Shown here in pieces: positions 6,417 to 13,792 of a stretch of DNA of 16,638 bases (position 1 is its first letter; each line of letters opens with the position of its first letter). The notes under the pieces are model-generated. The model was not told the origin of the DNA. It made no database searches and worked only from the letters and a program-made list of their open reading frames with translations. Source of the stretch: JAXGPP01 sp964436865 (GTDB lineage Bacteria > Planctomycetota > Planctomycetia > Pirellulales > Thermoguttaceae); contig CAYTFK010000139.1 in NCBI GenBank assembly GCA_964436865.1, positions 1 to 16,638 on the forward strand, read 5' to 3'. The translations under genes were made by a program, and so were the position numbers.

Positions 6417-7235
6417 ATGCGGGTACAAGGGGGCTGTGCCACTCACGTGGCGGCTTTGGCGGCGATTGCTCTTTCGATGCTTCTTGCGTCGGGCACGGGC
6501 GCGCGGGCCGATTTCATCCAGGCGTTCAGCGGCTCGAGCGGGACGCTCGCCGCCAGCGTCGAGTTCCGGCTGGCGGGGTCGACGCTGGAAGTCGTGCTGG
6601 CAAACACCTCCGCCGCCGACGTGCGGGCGCCGCGGGACGTGCTGACCGCCGTCTTCTTCCACGTGGCGGGCAATCCCACCTGGACGCCCCTCTCGGCTCT
6701 GCTCGCCGACGGAAGCCAGGTCGATTACGATCTGGATGGCCAGCCGGCCGAAGGCAATGTCGGCGGGGAATGGGCGTACCGGTCGAGCATCTCGCGGCCG
6801 GCGCTCGCGGGGGTGAACCAGGGAATCGGTAGCGTCGGATTCGGGCTCTTCGGCAGCGCGAATTTCGGCGGCAGCAATCTGGCCGGCCCGACCGCCCTCG
6901 GCGGGATCCAGTACGGCATCCTCTCCGCTGGCGACGACCCGTTGACCGGCAACGGCGCCGTCCGCAATAGCGGCGGGCTCGTGAAGAACTCGATAGTGTT
7001 CTCGTTCGCCGTTGATCCAACGCTGATTGCCGGCGACATCAGCAACGTGCTGTTTCAGTACGGAGGAGGGCTCGGACAGCCTCGCTTCGCCGGTGAGCCG
7101 TCGAATCCTTCGGCTCACCACCCGGATTCCGCAACAGTGGCTCACCAGCCGGAACCGGCGACCCTGGCTGCCCTGCTGGGGATGGCGCTGACGGGCGTCG
7201 GGATCAGAGCCGCGCGTCGGCGGCGTCGCGGCTGA
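6417..7235 (+). CDS. PEP-CTERM exosortase-dependent surface protein, paralogue 3
   Basis: A 272-residue exported protein. The ATG at 6417 has GAAGGA about 9 nt upstream, and the upstream extension of the frame is not signal-like. Residues 1-31 form a signal peptide (MRVQGGCATH, hydrophobic stretch, likely cleavage after ARA). The body is very close to paralogue 1: over a 78-residue stretch from LAA to GGEWAY about two thirds of positions are identical by hand alignment. Shared blocks include NTSAADV, DVLTAVFF, DGQPAEGN, IQYGILSAGDD and SGGLVKNSIVF. The C-terminus from residue 245 is PEPAT, a hydrophobic segment and an all-Arg tail (AARRRRRG), the exosortase sorting signal. It converges with the glycoside hydrolase gene downstream. 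Function beyond surface targeting is unknown. Confidence 0.9.
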   Translation: MRVQGGCATHVAALAAIALSMLLASGTGARADFIQAFSGSSGTLAASVEFRLAGSTLEVVLANTSAADVRAPRDVLTAVFFHVAGNPTWTPLSALLADGSQVDYDLDGQPAEGNVGGEWAYRSSISRPALAGVNQGIGSVGFGLFGSANFGGSNLAGPTALGGIQYGILSAGDDPLTGNGAVRNSGGLVKNSIVFSFAVDPTLIAGDISNVLFQYGGGLGQPRFAGEPSNPSAHHPDSATVAHQPEPATLAALLGMALTGVGIRAARRRRRG

Positions 7236-7365
7236 TCGAGGGGCAGACCTCCCCGGCGCCGCTTTGCGGCCAAGCGGGCGGCGGTCAGGAAATGGGAGTC
7301 GGGAGGCTTTCCACTGAAGCTGGGCTCCCGCTGGTCGCAGCCTGAAGTTCAACTGGTTGACGGGC

Positions 7366-8538
7366 TCATTCGGGGCGGGAGCCGGTGATTTCGGCGAGCA
7401 GCTTGAAGAAGCCGCGCTTGCGGGGTGAATCGATCGACCAGTCGACCGGCACGCTCTGGTAGCCGGCGTCGAACGACTCGCCTTTCTGGCGGAAGTCGAA
7501 GTAGCCCCAACTGGCGTATTCGCCCAGGGCCGCGGTGAAGTTGTTCACCGGCCGGTCGAAGTCGAAGTGATCGTCTTCATTGAAGAGGATCGGCTTGGGG
7601 GAGTAGCCGGGGACCGCCCGGGTGCGGCGGACCATCTCGGCGATCTTCGCCGGATCGCTGACGCCGTTGCCGTGGATGAGGAGGAAATCGGCGGTGCGGA
7701 CCACGTTCTCGCCGGGGATGGCTCCGCCGCCGTAGGAGGTGCTCACCAGCAGGCGGCGGCCGTCGCGCGAGGTCTTCTGGACGCGCTCGATCAGCTCGTG
7801 CACCCGGTCGGGCCGGAGGATCGGGTGGTCGTAGCGGACGTTGCATTCGTTGTTGATCTCGATGAGGACGTTGCGCCAGCCGCCGTCGAAGACCCAGCGG
7901 GTGGCATGGTCGACCGCGCGGACGACGGCCGCCTCGTCTTCGAGCCGCTCGTCCTGGCCGAAGTAGAAGTAGCCGAGGATGACCACCATCCCCAGCCGGT
8001 CGGCGGCGTCGACGATCCGCGCCAGTCGCGACATGTAGGCCTCGCGGAGCGAGCCGTCGGGGGCGATCGCCGAGTTGTGCCAGGGCTGCTTGCTGGAGTA
8101 GCCCTGGGGAGAACCGCCCTGGAGATTGATGGTGAAGGCCAGGAGGCCGTGGGCCCGCCAGACGGGCATGGCGGCGATGAACTCACGCGTGTTGCGTTCG
8201 GCGTCCCAGCGGCCGGTGTCGGGGTAGGCCCACATGCCGACCGTCTCGGGGTTCAGGTCGTCGAAGATGCCCTGGACCATCCGCGAGTTCAAGAGCAGTC
8301 CCTCGATCGGCTTGCCCTGCCAGGTGCGGCCTTCGTAGGTCGGCCGGTCGTTGATGAGGAAGCGGTCGGCGGAGATGCTGACGGCGGTCTGGCGCGGCGG
8401 CGGGTCGGCCGCCCGGACGGGTAAGGAGAGCACGAGGCTGACCAGCACGGCGAGGAAGGCGAGAGGGGCGAAGGCGCGCGATGCGCGGGAGAGGATGGCC
8501 TGGCAGTGTTTGTTCATGGCTTGATGGGCCCTGTTCAT
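7366..8538 (-). CDS. Secreted glycoside-hydrolase-like protein, clan GH-A (TIM barrel), family not assigned
   Basis: A 390-residue exported protein. The N-terminus has a hydrophobic core (about residues 25-42, LAFLAVLVSLVLSLP) with likely cleavage near VRA/ADPP. The body reads like a GH-A TIM barrel: LLAFTINLQGGSPQGY, GMVVILGYFYFG, then VLIEINNECN, where Glu231 after Asn230 fits the acid/base of strand 4. FLLIHGNG follows, and PILFNEDDHFDF places Glu321 at the strand-7 nucleophile. It probably cleaves a glycan outside the cytoplasm; the substrate cannot be deduced. The start is uncertain: ATGs at 8538 and 8517 lie in two copies of a 21-bp tandem repeat, and neither has a good ribosome site. 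It is divergent from glgP and convergent with PEP-CTERM paralogue 3. Confidence 0.78.
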   Translation of the reverse strand: MNRAHQAMNKHCQAILSRASRAFAPLAFLAVLVSLVLSLPVRAADPPPRQTAVSISADRFLINDRPTYEGRTWQGKPIEGLLLNSRMVQGIFDDLNPETVGMWAYPDTGRWDAERNTREFIAAMPVWRAHGLLAFTINLQGGSPQGYSSKQPWHNSAIAPDGSLREAYMSRLARIVDAADRLGMVVILGYFYFGQDERLEDEAAVVRAVDHATRWVFDGGWRNVLIEINNECNVRYDHPILRPDRVHELIERVQKTSRDGRRLLVSTSYGGGAIPGENVVRTADFLLIHGNGVSDPAKIAEMVRRTRAVPGYSPKPILFNEDDHFDFDRPVNNFTAALGEYASWGYFDFRQKGESFDAGYQSVPVDWSIDSPRKRGFFKLLAEITGSRPE

Positions 8539-8593
8539 GGTTGGGCGGGCTTCGTTCGTGGTTTGACGGGCTTTGCATGGCTTGACGGGGCGG
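8512..8593. repeat. 21-bp imperfect tandem repeat across a start codon
   Basis: Copies at 8512-8532, 8533-8553 and 8554-8574 are each 21 nt, with plus-strand consensus gttcatggyttgrcgggcyt; a fourth shortened copy covers about 8575-8593. Two copies each supply an in-frame ATG for the minus-strand glycoside hydrolase; the third has lost it (ACG). Confidence 0.75.
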
Positions 8594-9206
8594 GCGACGC
8601 AGCAGTCGGGAGATCGCCGGCCCTGTGTCGTTATAACCGCCCTCGCCGGTCAAATCCAACCGCCTGCCGGCGGGCGCAGGGCGGTGCGACTTCGAAGCCT
8701 TTGGTTCACTCGCCGCGGACGGTGAAGACGGGTGCCTGGATATCGCCTTTGACCCAGGTGGCGAGCGGGGGCGTGGGGCCGAAGGCGGAGTCGCGCGGGG
8801 GCGGGTTTTTGCGCAAGCAGAAGTTCTGTTTCACCCGGCTGGCAGGCGGGGTCGCTGGTAAGCTGGGCCAAGTCTGAGGGTGGGTGGAGGAGCGATAAGT
8901 CGTTGGGCAGCTTGGCGTAAGTGCCGGCGGGTCTGGGGTCGCCGAACGCCGGAGACTTCGCTATAATGCACCACTTTATTGACCTTTCGGCAGCCGTTTC
9001 GCGGGGCGAGGATCGGCAACGAGGGTCATCGATATATGCATTGAAAGCGCACCGGCGGGGGACGCTGGCGCCGCGAATTCCGGCGACGCTCCGGCGCGTT
9101 GTTCTTCGATGCAGGGGTCAATCACACGGATCGGATCGAGCTTTTTCAAAGCGCAAGAGAGCAATCGGCAACGATATTCGCCGCCCGAGCAGACAAGGCA
9201 TTTGCC
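8594..9206. other. Intergenic region between the glycoside hydrolase and glgP, no gene supported
   Basis: About 610 nt with only weak open frames on both strands. A minus-strand frame ending at about 8708 reads somewhat protein-like (LATWVKGDIQAPVFTVRGE) but has no usable start and no recognised family. A perfect TATAAT at 8962-8967 has no matching -35 and lies 240 nt from glgP. Confidence 0.5.
8962..8967 (+). promoter_or_regulatory. Possible -10 box upstream of glgP
   Basis: A perfect TATAAT, but no -35-like hexamer lies 16-18 nt upstream. It would imply a leader of about 230 nt. Weak call. Confidence 0.25.
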
Positions 9207-11414
9207 ATGAGCCAGACACAAACCATTCCTCCGGGTGCTTCCGAGGCCAGCCGCTCGTCGGCCATTGCGGGGTTGACCGCCGAAACGCTCTACGACAAGT
9301 TGCTGACCCTGGCCCGCAACCTGTGGTGGAGCTGGCATCCGGAAGTCATCAACCTGTTTCGCGACCTGGACCCGATCCGGTGGCGGCAGTTGGACCACAA
9401 TCCGATCGCGCTGTTGAGCGAGTTCACCCCCGAACGGCTGGAGGCCCGGGCCGCCGAACTGGTGCTCTACAGCCGGATCAACCACGCTTACCGGCGGTTG
9501 AAGGAATACGTTGCCGAGATGCCGCTGTGGGCGAAGACGCATGCCGGCGTGCTGGGCTCGAAGCCTGTGGCGTATTTCTCGCTCGAGTTCGGCGTGCACG
9601 AATCGATTCCGATCTACTCGGGCGGCCTGGGGGTGCTGTCGGGAGACCACATCAAGGCGGCCAGCGGGCTGGGCGTGCCGCTGGTGGCGATCGGGTTGTT
9701 TTACGACCAGGGCTATTTCAAGCAGCAGCTCGATGCGGCCGGCTGGCAGCACGAGGAGTATCTGGACACGAAGGTCGAGAACCTTCCGATGCAGCCGGCG
9801 CGCGGGCACGACGGCAAGCCGATCACCGTGGAGATTCAAACCCGGACCGGGCGGCTGCTGGCCAAGGTGTGGGTGATGCACGTGGGGCGGGTGAACCTGT
9901 ACCTGCTGGACTGCGACGTGGAGGGGAACAGCCCGGAGGATCGCGAGTTGACGAGCCGGCTGTACGGCGGCGACAACCGGACGCGGATCCGCCAGGAGCT
10001 GGTGGCGGGCGTGGGGGGCGTGAGGGCGTTGAAGGCGTTGGGGATCACGCCGGGGGTATACCATTTGAACGAGGGGCACAGCGCATTCGCGACGATCGAA
10101 GCGATGCGCGAGCGGATGAAGGACGACGGCCTGAGCTTCGAGGTGGCGATGCGCGAGGTCGCGCAGCGGACGGTGTTCACGACGCACACGCCGGTGCCCG
10201 CGGGGCACGACCGCTTCGACGCGGGACTGATCGAGGAACATCTCGGACCGCTGCGCGAGGAACTGGGGATATCGCTCGACCAGCTCATGGGGCTGGGGCG
10301 GGTGGAGCCGAAGAACGGCCACGAGACATTCTGCATGACGGTGCTGGGGCTGCGCCTGTCGCGGCGGGCGAACGCGGTGAGCGGGCTGCACGGTCACGTG
10401 AGCCGGCGGATGTGGGCCCAGCTCTGGCCGTGGAAGGTGGAAGACGAGATTCCGATCGGGCACATCACCAACGGCGTGCACGTGCAGAGCTGGCTGGCCT
10501 GGCAGATGCAGACGCTATACGACCGCCATTTTCCGGTCGACTGGTCGCATCGCGTGGGCGAATTCGAGGTCTGGCAGCGGATCCACGAGATTGATCCGGG
10601 CGAATTGTGGGAGACCCACCACGCGCTGAAGAACCTGCTGCTGTCGTTCGTGCGCCGCCGGGTGAGCCGCCAGTGCCGCCGCCGCGGCGAGAGCGACGAC
10701 GTCGTCGAGGCAGCGCGGACGATGTTCGACCCGAACATTCTCACGATCGGTTTCGCGCGGCGTTTTGCGACCTACAAGCGGGCGACGCTGTTGTTGAGCG
10801 ACATCGACCGGCTGGACGCGCTGGTGAACAATCCGGAGCGGCCGGTGCAGATCATTTTTGCGGGCAAGGCGCATCCGGCCGACGAGCCGGGTAAGGGGCT
10901 GATCCAGCAGATCAACAATCTGAGGCACGACCCGCGGTTCGCGCAGCGGATCGCGTTTGTGGAGGATTACGACATCAACGTGGCGCGGCACCTGGTGCAG
11001 GGGGTGGATGTGTGGCTCAACAACCCGCGCCGGCCCCAGGAAGCCTCGGGCACGAGCGGCCAGAAGGCGGTGCTCAACGGGGCTTTGAACTGCTCGATCC
11101 TCGACGGCTGGTGGGCGGAGGCGTACGACGGTTCAAACGGTTTTGCGATCGGCCGGGGCTACAACCATGTGCGCGACGAGGTAACCGACGCCCGCGACGC
11201 CAAGGCGCTGTTTGAAGTGCTTGAGAACGAAGTCGTGCCGTTGTATTACGACCGGGACATCGACGGCTTGCCGCGGCAGTGGATCAAGGCGATGATGAAC
11301 TCGATCAGCTCGCTGGCGTGGCGGTTCAGTGCCCACCGCATGGTGGCCGACTACGTCCTGCGGGCGTACCTGCCGGCGGCCGGCGGAACGAGTTGCGAGA
11401 TGGCTTCGCGCTAG
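9207..11414 (+). CDS. glgP: Alpha-glucan (glycogen/maltodextrin) phosphorylase, GT35
   Basis: A 735-residue cytoplasmic enzyme that releases glucose-1-phosphate from the non-reducing ends of alpha-1,4-glucans using phosphate and pyridoxal phosphate. The N-terminus carries the DUF3417-like block LARNLWWSWHPE (36-46) typical of the shorter bacterial phosphorylase class (TIGR02094). Next come VAYFSLEFGVHESIPIYSGG and LGVLSGDH, VYHLNEGHSAF, TTHTPVPAGHDRF, HITNGVH, GFARRFATYKRA and IIFAGKAHPAD. The PLP-lysine segment EASGTSGQKAVLNG places Lys620 as the cofactor lysine. The ATG at 9207 is preferred: AAGG lies 8 nt upstream, and the upstream in-frame extension does not look like phosphorylase. The thioesterase begins 25 nt after the stop, suggesting co-transcription. 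Confidence 0.96.
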   Translation: MSQTQTIPPGASEASRSSAIAGLTAETLYDKLLTLARNLWWSWHPEVINLFRDLDPIRWRQLDHNPIALLSEFTPERLEARAAELVLYSRINHAYRRLKEYVAEMPLWAKTHAGVLGSKPVAYFSLEFGVHESIPIYSGGLGVLSGDHIKAASGLGVPLVAIGLFYDQGYFKQQLDAAGWQHEEYLDTKVENLPMQPARGHDGKPITVEIQTRTGRLLAKVWVMHVGRVNLYLLDCDVEGNSPEDRELTSRLYGGDNRTRIRQELVAGVGGVRALKALGITPGVYHLNEGHSAFATIEAMRERMKDDGLSFEVAMREVAQRTVFTTHTPVPAGHDRFDAGLIEEHLGPLREELGISLDQLMGLGRVEPKNGHETFCMTVLGLRLSRRANAVSGLHGHVSRRMWAQLWPWKVEDEIPIGHITNGVHVQSWLAWQMQTLYDRHFPVDWSHRVGEFEVWQRIHEIDPGELWETHHALKNLLLSFVRRRVSRQCRRRGESDDVVEAARTMFDPNILTIGFARRFATYKRATLLLSDIDRLDALVNNPERPVQIIFAGKAHPADEPGKGLIQQINNLRHDPRFAQRIAFVEDYDINVARHLVQGVDVWLNNPRRPQEASGTSGQKAVLNGALNCSILDGWWAEAYDGSNGFAIGRGYNHVRDEVTDARDAKALFEVLENEVVPLYYDRDIDGLPRQWIKAMMNSISSLAWRFSAHRMVADYVLRAYLPAAGGTSCEMASR

Positions 11415-11439
11415 CCCACACCCCCTGCAAAGACCGATC

Positions 11440-11868
11440 GTGCCCGGCGTTTTCGAGTTTCCGCTGACTGTTGAGGGCCGGCAGATCGACGGCCAGGGGC
11501 ACGCCAGCAACATTGCCTACCTGGAGTGGATGCAGGCGGCGGCCATGAGCCACTCGACAGCCCAGGGCTGGCCGGCGGAACGCTACCGCCGGCTGGGATT
11601 CGGCTGGGTTGTGCGGAGCCACAAGATCGAGTACCGCCAGCCGGCGTTTGCCGGCCAGGCAATCGTCGTGCGGACCTGGGTGGCCACGATGCGGCGGGCC
11701 AGTTCGCTCAGGCGCTACGAGATCCGCCGCGCGGAAGACAACGGGCTATTGGCGGTGGCCGAGACGAACTGGGCGTTCGTGAGCTACGCCAGCGGCGCGC
11801 CGGCGAAGATCCCGCCCGAACTGGCCCAGTCGTTCGTCGTGGTGCCGGAAGAGACCGCCGCGCGGTAG
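11440..11868 (+). CDS. Acyl-CoA thioesterase, hotdog fold (4HBT/YbgC-like)
   Basis: A 142-residue protein from a GTG start at 11440, 25 nt after the glgP stop. The frame is open further upstream, but that part is inside glgP and not family-like. The pattern VEGRQIDGQGHASNIAYLEWMQAA (residues 11-34, Asp17) corresponds to the 4HBT active-site motif D..GH..N..Y. Later segments RRLGFGWVVRSHKIEYRQPAF and AETNWAFVSY are typical of the family. It would hydrolyse an acyl-CoA or another acyl thioester in the cytoplasm; the acyl group is not predictable. Length is normal for a single hotdog domain. Its link to glycogen breakdown is positional only. Confidence 0.85.
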   Translation: MPGVFEFPLTVEGRQIDGQGHASNIAYLEWMQAAAMSHSTAQGWPAERYRRLGFGWVVRSHKIEYRQPAFAGQAIVVRTWVATMRRASSLRRYEIRRAEDNGLLAVAETNWAFVSYASGAPAKIPPELAQSFVVVPEETAAR

Positions 11869-11938
11869 AATGCGGCCGGGGGCGAGTTCCGGTCGCAATA
11901 TGGTATGGTTACTCTATCCACTGTGAGAGTCAGCATCG

Positions 11939-12529
11939 ATGCGAATCCTGGTCATCCTGGGGCACCAGAACACCGAGGGCAACAGCTTCTGCCACGCGAT
12001 CACCGCGGCGGCGATCGAGGAACTGGAGGCCGCCGGGCACGAGGTCGTGTACCACGATCTCTACGCCGAGGGATTCGATCCGGTCCTGCCGCAGTCGGAG
12101 GTTCCCAAGCAGGCCGAGCTCGACCCGGCGATTCGCCGGCACTGCGATGAAGTGCTGGCGGCCGACGGATACGTGGTGGTGCATCCGAACTGGTGGGGCC
12201 AGCCGCCGGCGATGCTCAAGGGGTGGGTGGACCGGGTGCTCCGGCAGGGCGTGGTTTATGAATTCGGCGCCGGCGGCGTCATCGGCCACCTCAAGGGCCG
12301 GACCGCGGTGGTGATTACGACGTCGAACACGCCGCGCGAAATGGAGCTGAAGGTTTTTGGCGACCCGCTGGAGAACCTGTGGAAGACGTGCACGTTCGGC
12401 TTCTGCGGGGTGGAGGACTTCGAGCGGCGCAATTTCGAGTCGATCGTCATGAGCACGCCCGACGATCGCCGCCGCTGGCTGGAAGAGACGCGGCAGCTCA
12501 TCCGCGCGAAGTTTCCGCAGGGAAAGTAG
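11939..12529 (+). CDS. NAD(P)H-dependent oxidoreductase, flavodoxin fold (Flavodoxin_2 / NQO-like)
   Basis: A 196-residue cytoplasmic protein resembling NAD(P)H:quinone reductases of the MdaB/KefF/YwrO group. It begins MRILVILGHQNTEGNSF, a flavin-phosphate loop (8-16), followed by a Rossmann-like strand EVVYHDLYAEGFDPVL. The diagnostic block HPNWWGQPPAMLKGWVDRV is at 82-100, then VITTSNTPREME and FGFCGVEDFERRNF. It likely uses FMN or FAD to reduce quinones or other acceptors. GAGAG lies 9 nt before the ATG. It starts 70 nt after the thioesterase, so it may share that transcript. The electron acceptor is not evident. Confidence 0.9.
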   Translation: MRILVILGHQNTEGNSFCHAITAAAIEELEAAGHEVVYHDLYAEGFDPVLPQSEVPKQAELDPAIRRHCDEVLAADGYVVVHPNWWGQPPAMLKGWVDRVLRQGVVYEFGAGGVIGHLKGRTAVVITTSNTPREMELKVFGDPLENLWKTCTFGFCGVEDFERRNFESIVMSTPDDRRRWLEETRQLIRAKFPQGK

Positions 12530-12600
12530 CTCGCCGGCGAGGGATAGCCTTCTTGTTGGCGCGCGGTCGGCGTAATCGCTGCTCGTTTCGGCAGCGGCAG

Positions 12601-12616
12601 GCGGGCCGTGGCCCGC
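12601..12616. repeat. Short palindromic hairpin between two genes
   Basis: GCGGGCC-GT-GGCCCGC forms a 7-bp GC stem about 70 nt after the oxidoreductase stop. It may contribute to termination, but no T-tract follows. Confidence 0.35.
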
Positions 12617-12653
12617 GCGAGCAAGGTTCATTACGTTCTCGCCGCGCCATTAT

Positions 12654-12682
12654 TTGACAGCCGCCGGCGGCTCAGCTACCCT
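12654..12682 (+). promoter_or_regulatory. Putative promoter of the esterase-cytochrome unit
   Basis: A perfect TTGACA (12654-12659), a 17-nt spacer and TACCCT (12677-12682, weak -10). The spacer contains the 12-bp palindrome GCCGCCGGCGGC (12660-12671). The start site would leave a very short leader beginning near the AGGAGG ribosome site. Confidence 0.35.
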
Positions 12683-12701
12683 CGTGCGCCAGGAGGGTAC
12701 G

Positions 12702-13772
12702 ATGAGCAGTCGAAGCAAAACCGGGCGAAGCGGCGAATCACCAGCGGCGGGAGTCTCGCGGCGGGCGTTTCTGGCCCAGTCGGCGGCCGGAGCGGCGGCG
12801 CTGGGCGCCGGCGGGGAAATACGAGCGGCCTCGGCCGGGGAGAGTTCCATGAACCAGACCGACCGGCGCGGCCGACTGCTGGAATGTCTTGGCGGCCCGT
12901 GGCCCGATCCGTGCCCCCTTGAGGCGCAGGTCCGCGAGACGATTGACCGCGACGGGTTTCGCATCGAATCGGTGAGTTACCAAGTGGAACCGGGCGATCG
13001 CGTGCCGGCGATGGTGCTCATTCCCGACGGTATTGATGCCGAGCATCGCGCGCCCGCGGTGGCCGTCTGGCACCAACACAACGGCGAGTGGCACCTGGGC
13101 AAGAGCGAACCGGCGGGGCTGGCCGGCAATCCAATGCATCACACCGGGGCGGCGCTGGCCCGGGAGGGCTACGTGGTTCTGTGCCCCGACGCGTTGTGCT
13201 TCGAGGAGCGGCAGAGCGAGGAGCTCAAAGGGGGCAACTTCGAGCGGTTCGAGTTTCTCCGCTATGTGGTCGCCGGCAAGTCGATGGCCTGGAAGAACAT
13301 TCTCGACATGCGGCGGGCGATCGACTATTTGGCGTCGCGACCGGAAGTCGAGGCGGACCGGATCGGCTGCTACGGCCACTCGATGGGCTCGACGCACACG
13401 TGGCTCGTGGGGCCGTGGGAACCGCGGCTGAAGTGCCTGGTGGGCAACTGCTGCCTGCCGACTTATGCGGCGATCCACCGCACGCACATCCTGCACTGCT
13501 TTCCGAACTTCATACCCGGCTGGCACCAGTACGGCGATACACCCGACATCGCCGCCCTGATTGCCCCGCGGGCCTTGTTGCTTAACTTCGGCGAGCTTGA
13601 CGAGGGGAGCCCGATTGAAGAAGTGCGGCAAGGGATCGAGACGATTGCCCGGGCATACGAGTCGGCGGGGGCGGCCGACCACTTCAGCCACTATATCGAG
13701 CCCGGCAGCGGCCACATCCTTTCCGACGAGATGTGGCGCCGCACGCGGGAGTGGTTCCAGCGGCATCTGTGA
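12702..13772 (+). CDS. Tat-exported alpha/beta hydrolase (dienelactone hydrolase / acetyl-xylan-esterase-like)
   Basis: A 356-residue protein. The ATG at 12702 has a strong AGGAGG ending 5 nt upstream. Residues 19-35 (SRRAFLAQSAAGAAALG) form a twin-arginine signal, so the enzyme should be exported folded. The catalytic triad is readable: Ser227 in YGHSMGS, Asp300 in FGELDEGS and His338 in GSGHILSDE. Preceding segments (VPAMVLIPDG, AVAVWHQHNGEWHLGK, GYVVLCPDALCFEER) are typical of the DLH/Abhydrolase_7 group that includes carbohydrate acetyl esterases. It likely cleaves a carboxylic ester in the periplasm. The next gene begins within 20 nt, or overlaps if its GTG is used, so the two are probably translationally linked. 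The substrate is unknown. Confidence 0.88.
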   Translation: MSSRSKTGRSGESPAAGVSRRAFLAQSAAGAAALGAGGEIRAASAGESSMNQTDRRGRLLECLGGPWPDPCPLEAQVRETIDRDGFRIESVSYQVEPGDRVPAMVLIPDGIDAEHRAPAVAVWHQHNGEWHLGKSEPAGLAGNPMHHTGAALAREGYVVLCPDALCFEERQSEELKGGNFERFEFLRYVVAGKSMAWKNILDMRRAIDYLASRPEVEADRIGCYGHSMGSTHTWLVGPWEPRLKCLVGNCCLPTYAAIHRTHILHCFPNFIPGWHQYGDTPDIAALIAPRALLLNFGELDEGSPIEEVRQGIETIARAYESAGAADHFSHYIEPGSGHILSDEMWRRTREWFQRHL

Positions 13773-13792
13773 ATACCGAAGACGCGAGCCCC

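Noticed and set aside
6358..7335. 12-nt repeat ggctcccgctgg on both sides of PEP-CTERM paralogue 3 as possible attachment or insertion boundaries
   Set aside because: Short and GC-rich, with no transposase, integrase or terminal inverted repeats; likely chance.
6093..7352. 419-codon minus-strand open frame opposite PEP-CTERM paralogue 3
   Set aside because: Low-complexity Arg/Pro/Gly translation; the plus-strand gene has a signal peptide, family blocks and a sorting tail.
7567..8424. Plus-strand open frame opposite the glycoside hydrolase
   Set aside because: Val/Asp/Gly-rich antisense shadow without motifs; the minus strand encodes a signal peptide and GH-A-like active-site segments.
8705..8930. 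Minus-strand frame ending ATWVKGDIQAPVFTVRGE that reads somewhat like a protein tail
   Set aside because: No start codon or ribosome site, no family recognised, and no matching N-terminal part upstream; at most a gene remnant.
8976..10481. Long minus-strand open frame opposite glgP
   Set aside because: The plus-strand glgP carries unmistakable phosphorylase motifs over the same stretch. The antisense frame is His/Arg/Pro-rich with no family resemblance, as expected in high-GC DNA.
8921..10594. Second long plus-strand open frame overlapping glgP
   Set aside because: Gly/Arg/Ala-rich translation with no motifs; an out-of-frame shadow of glgP.
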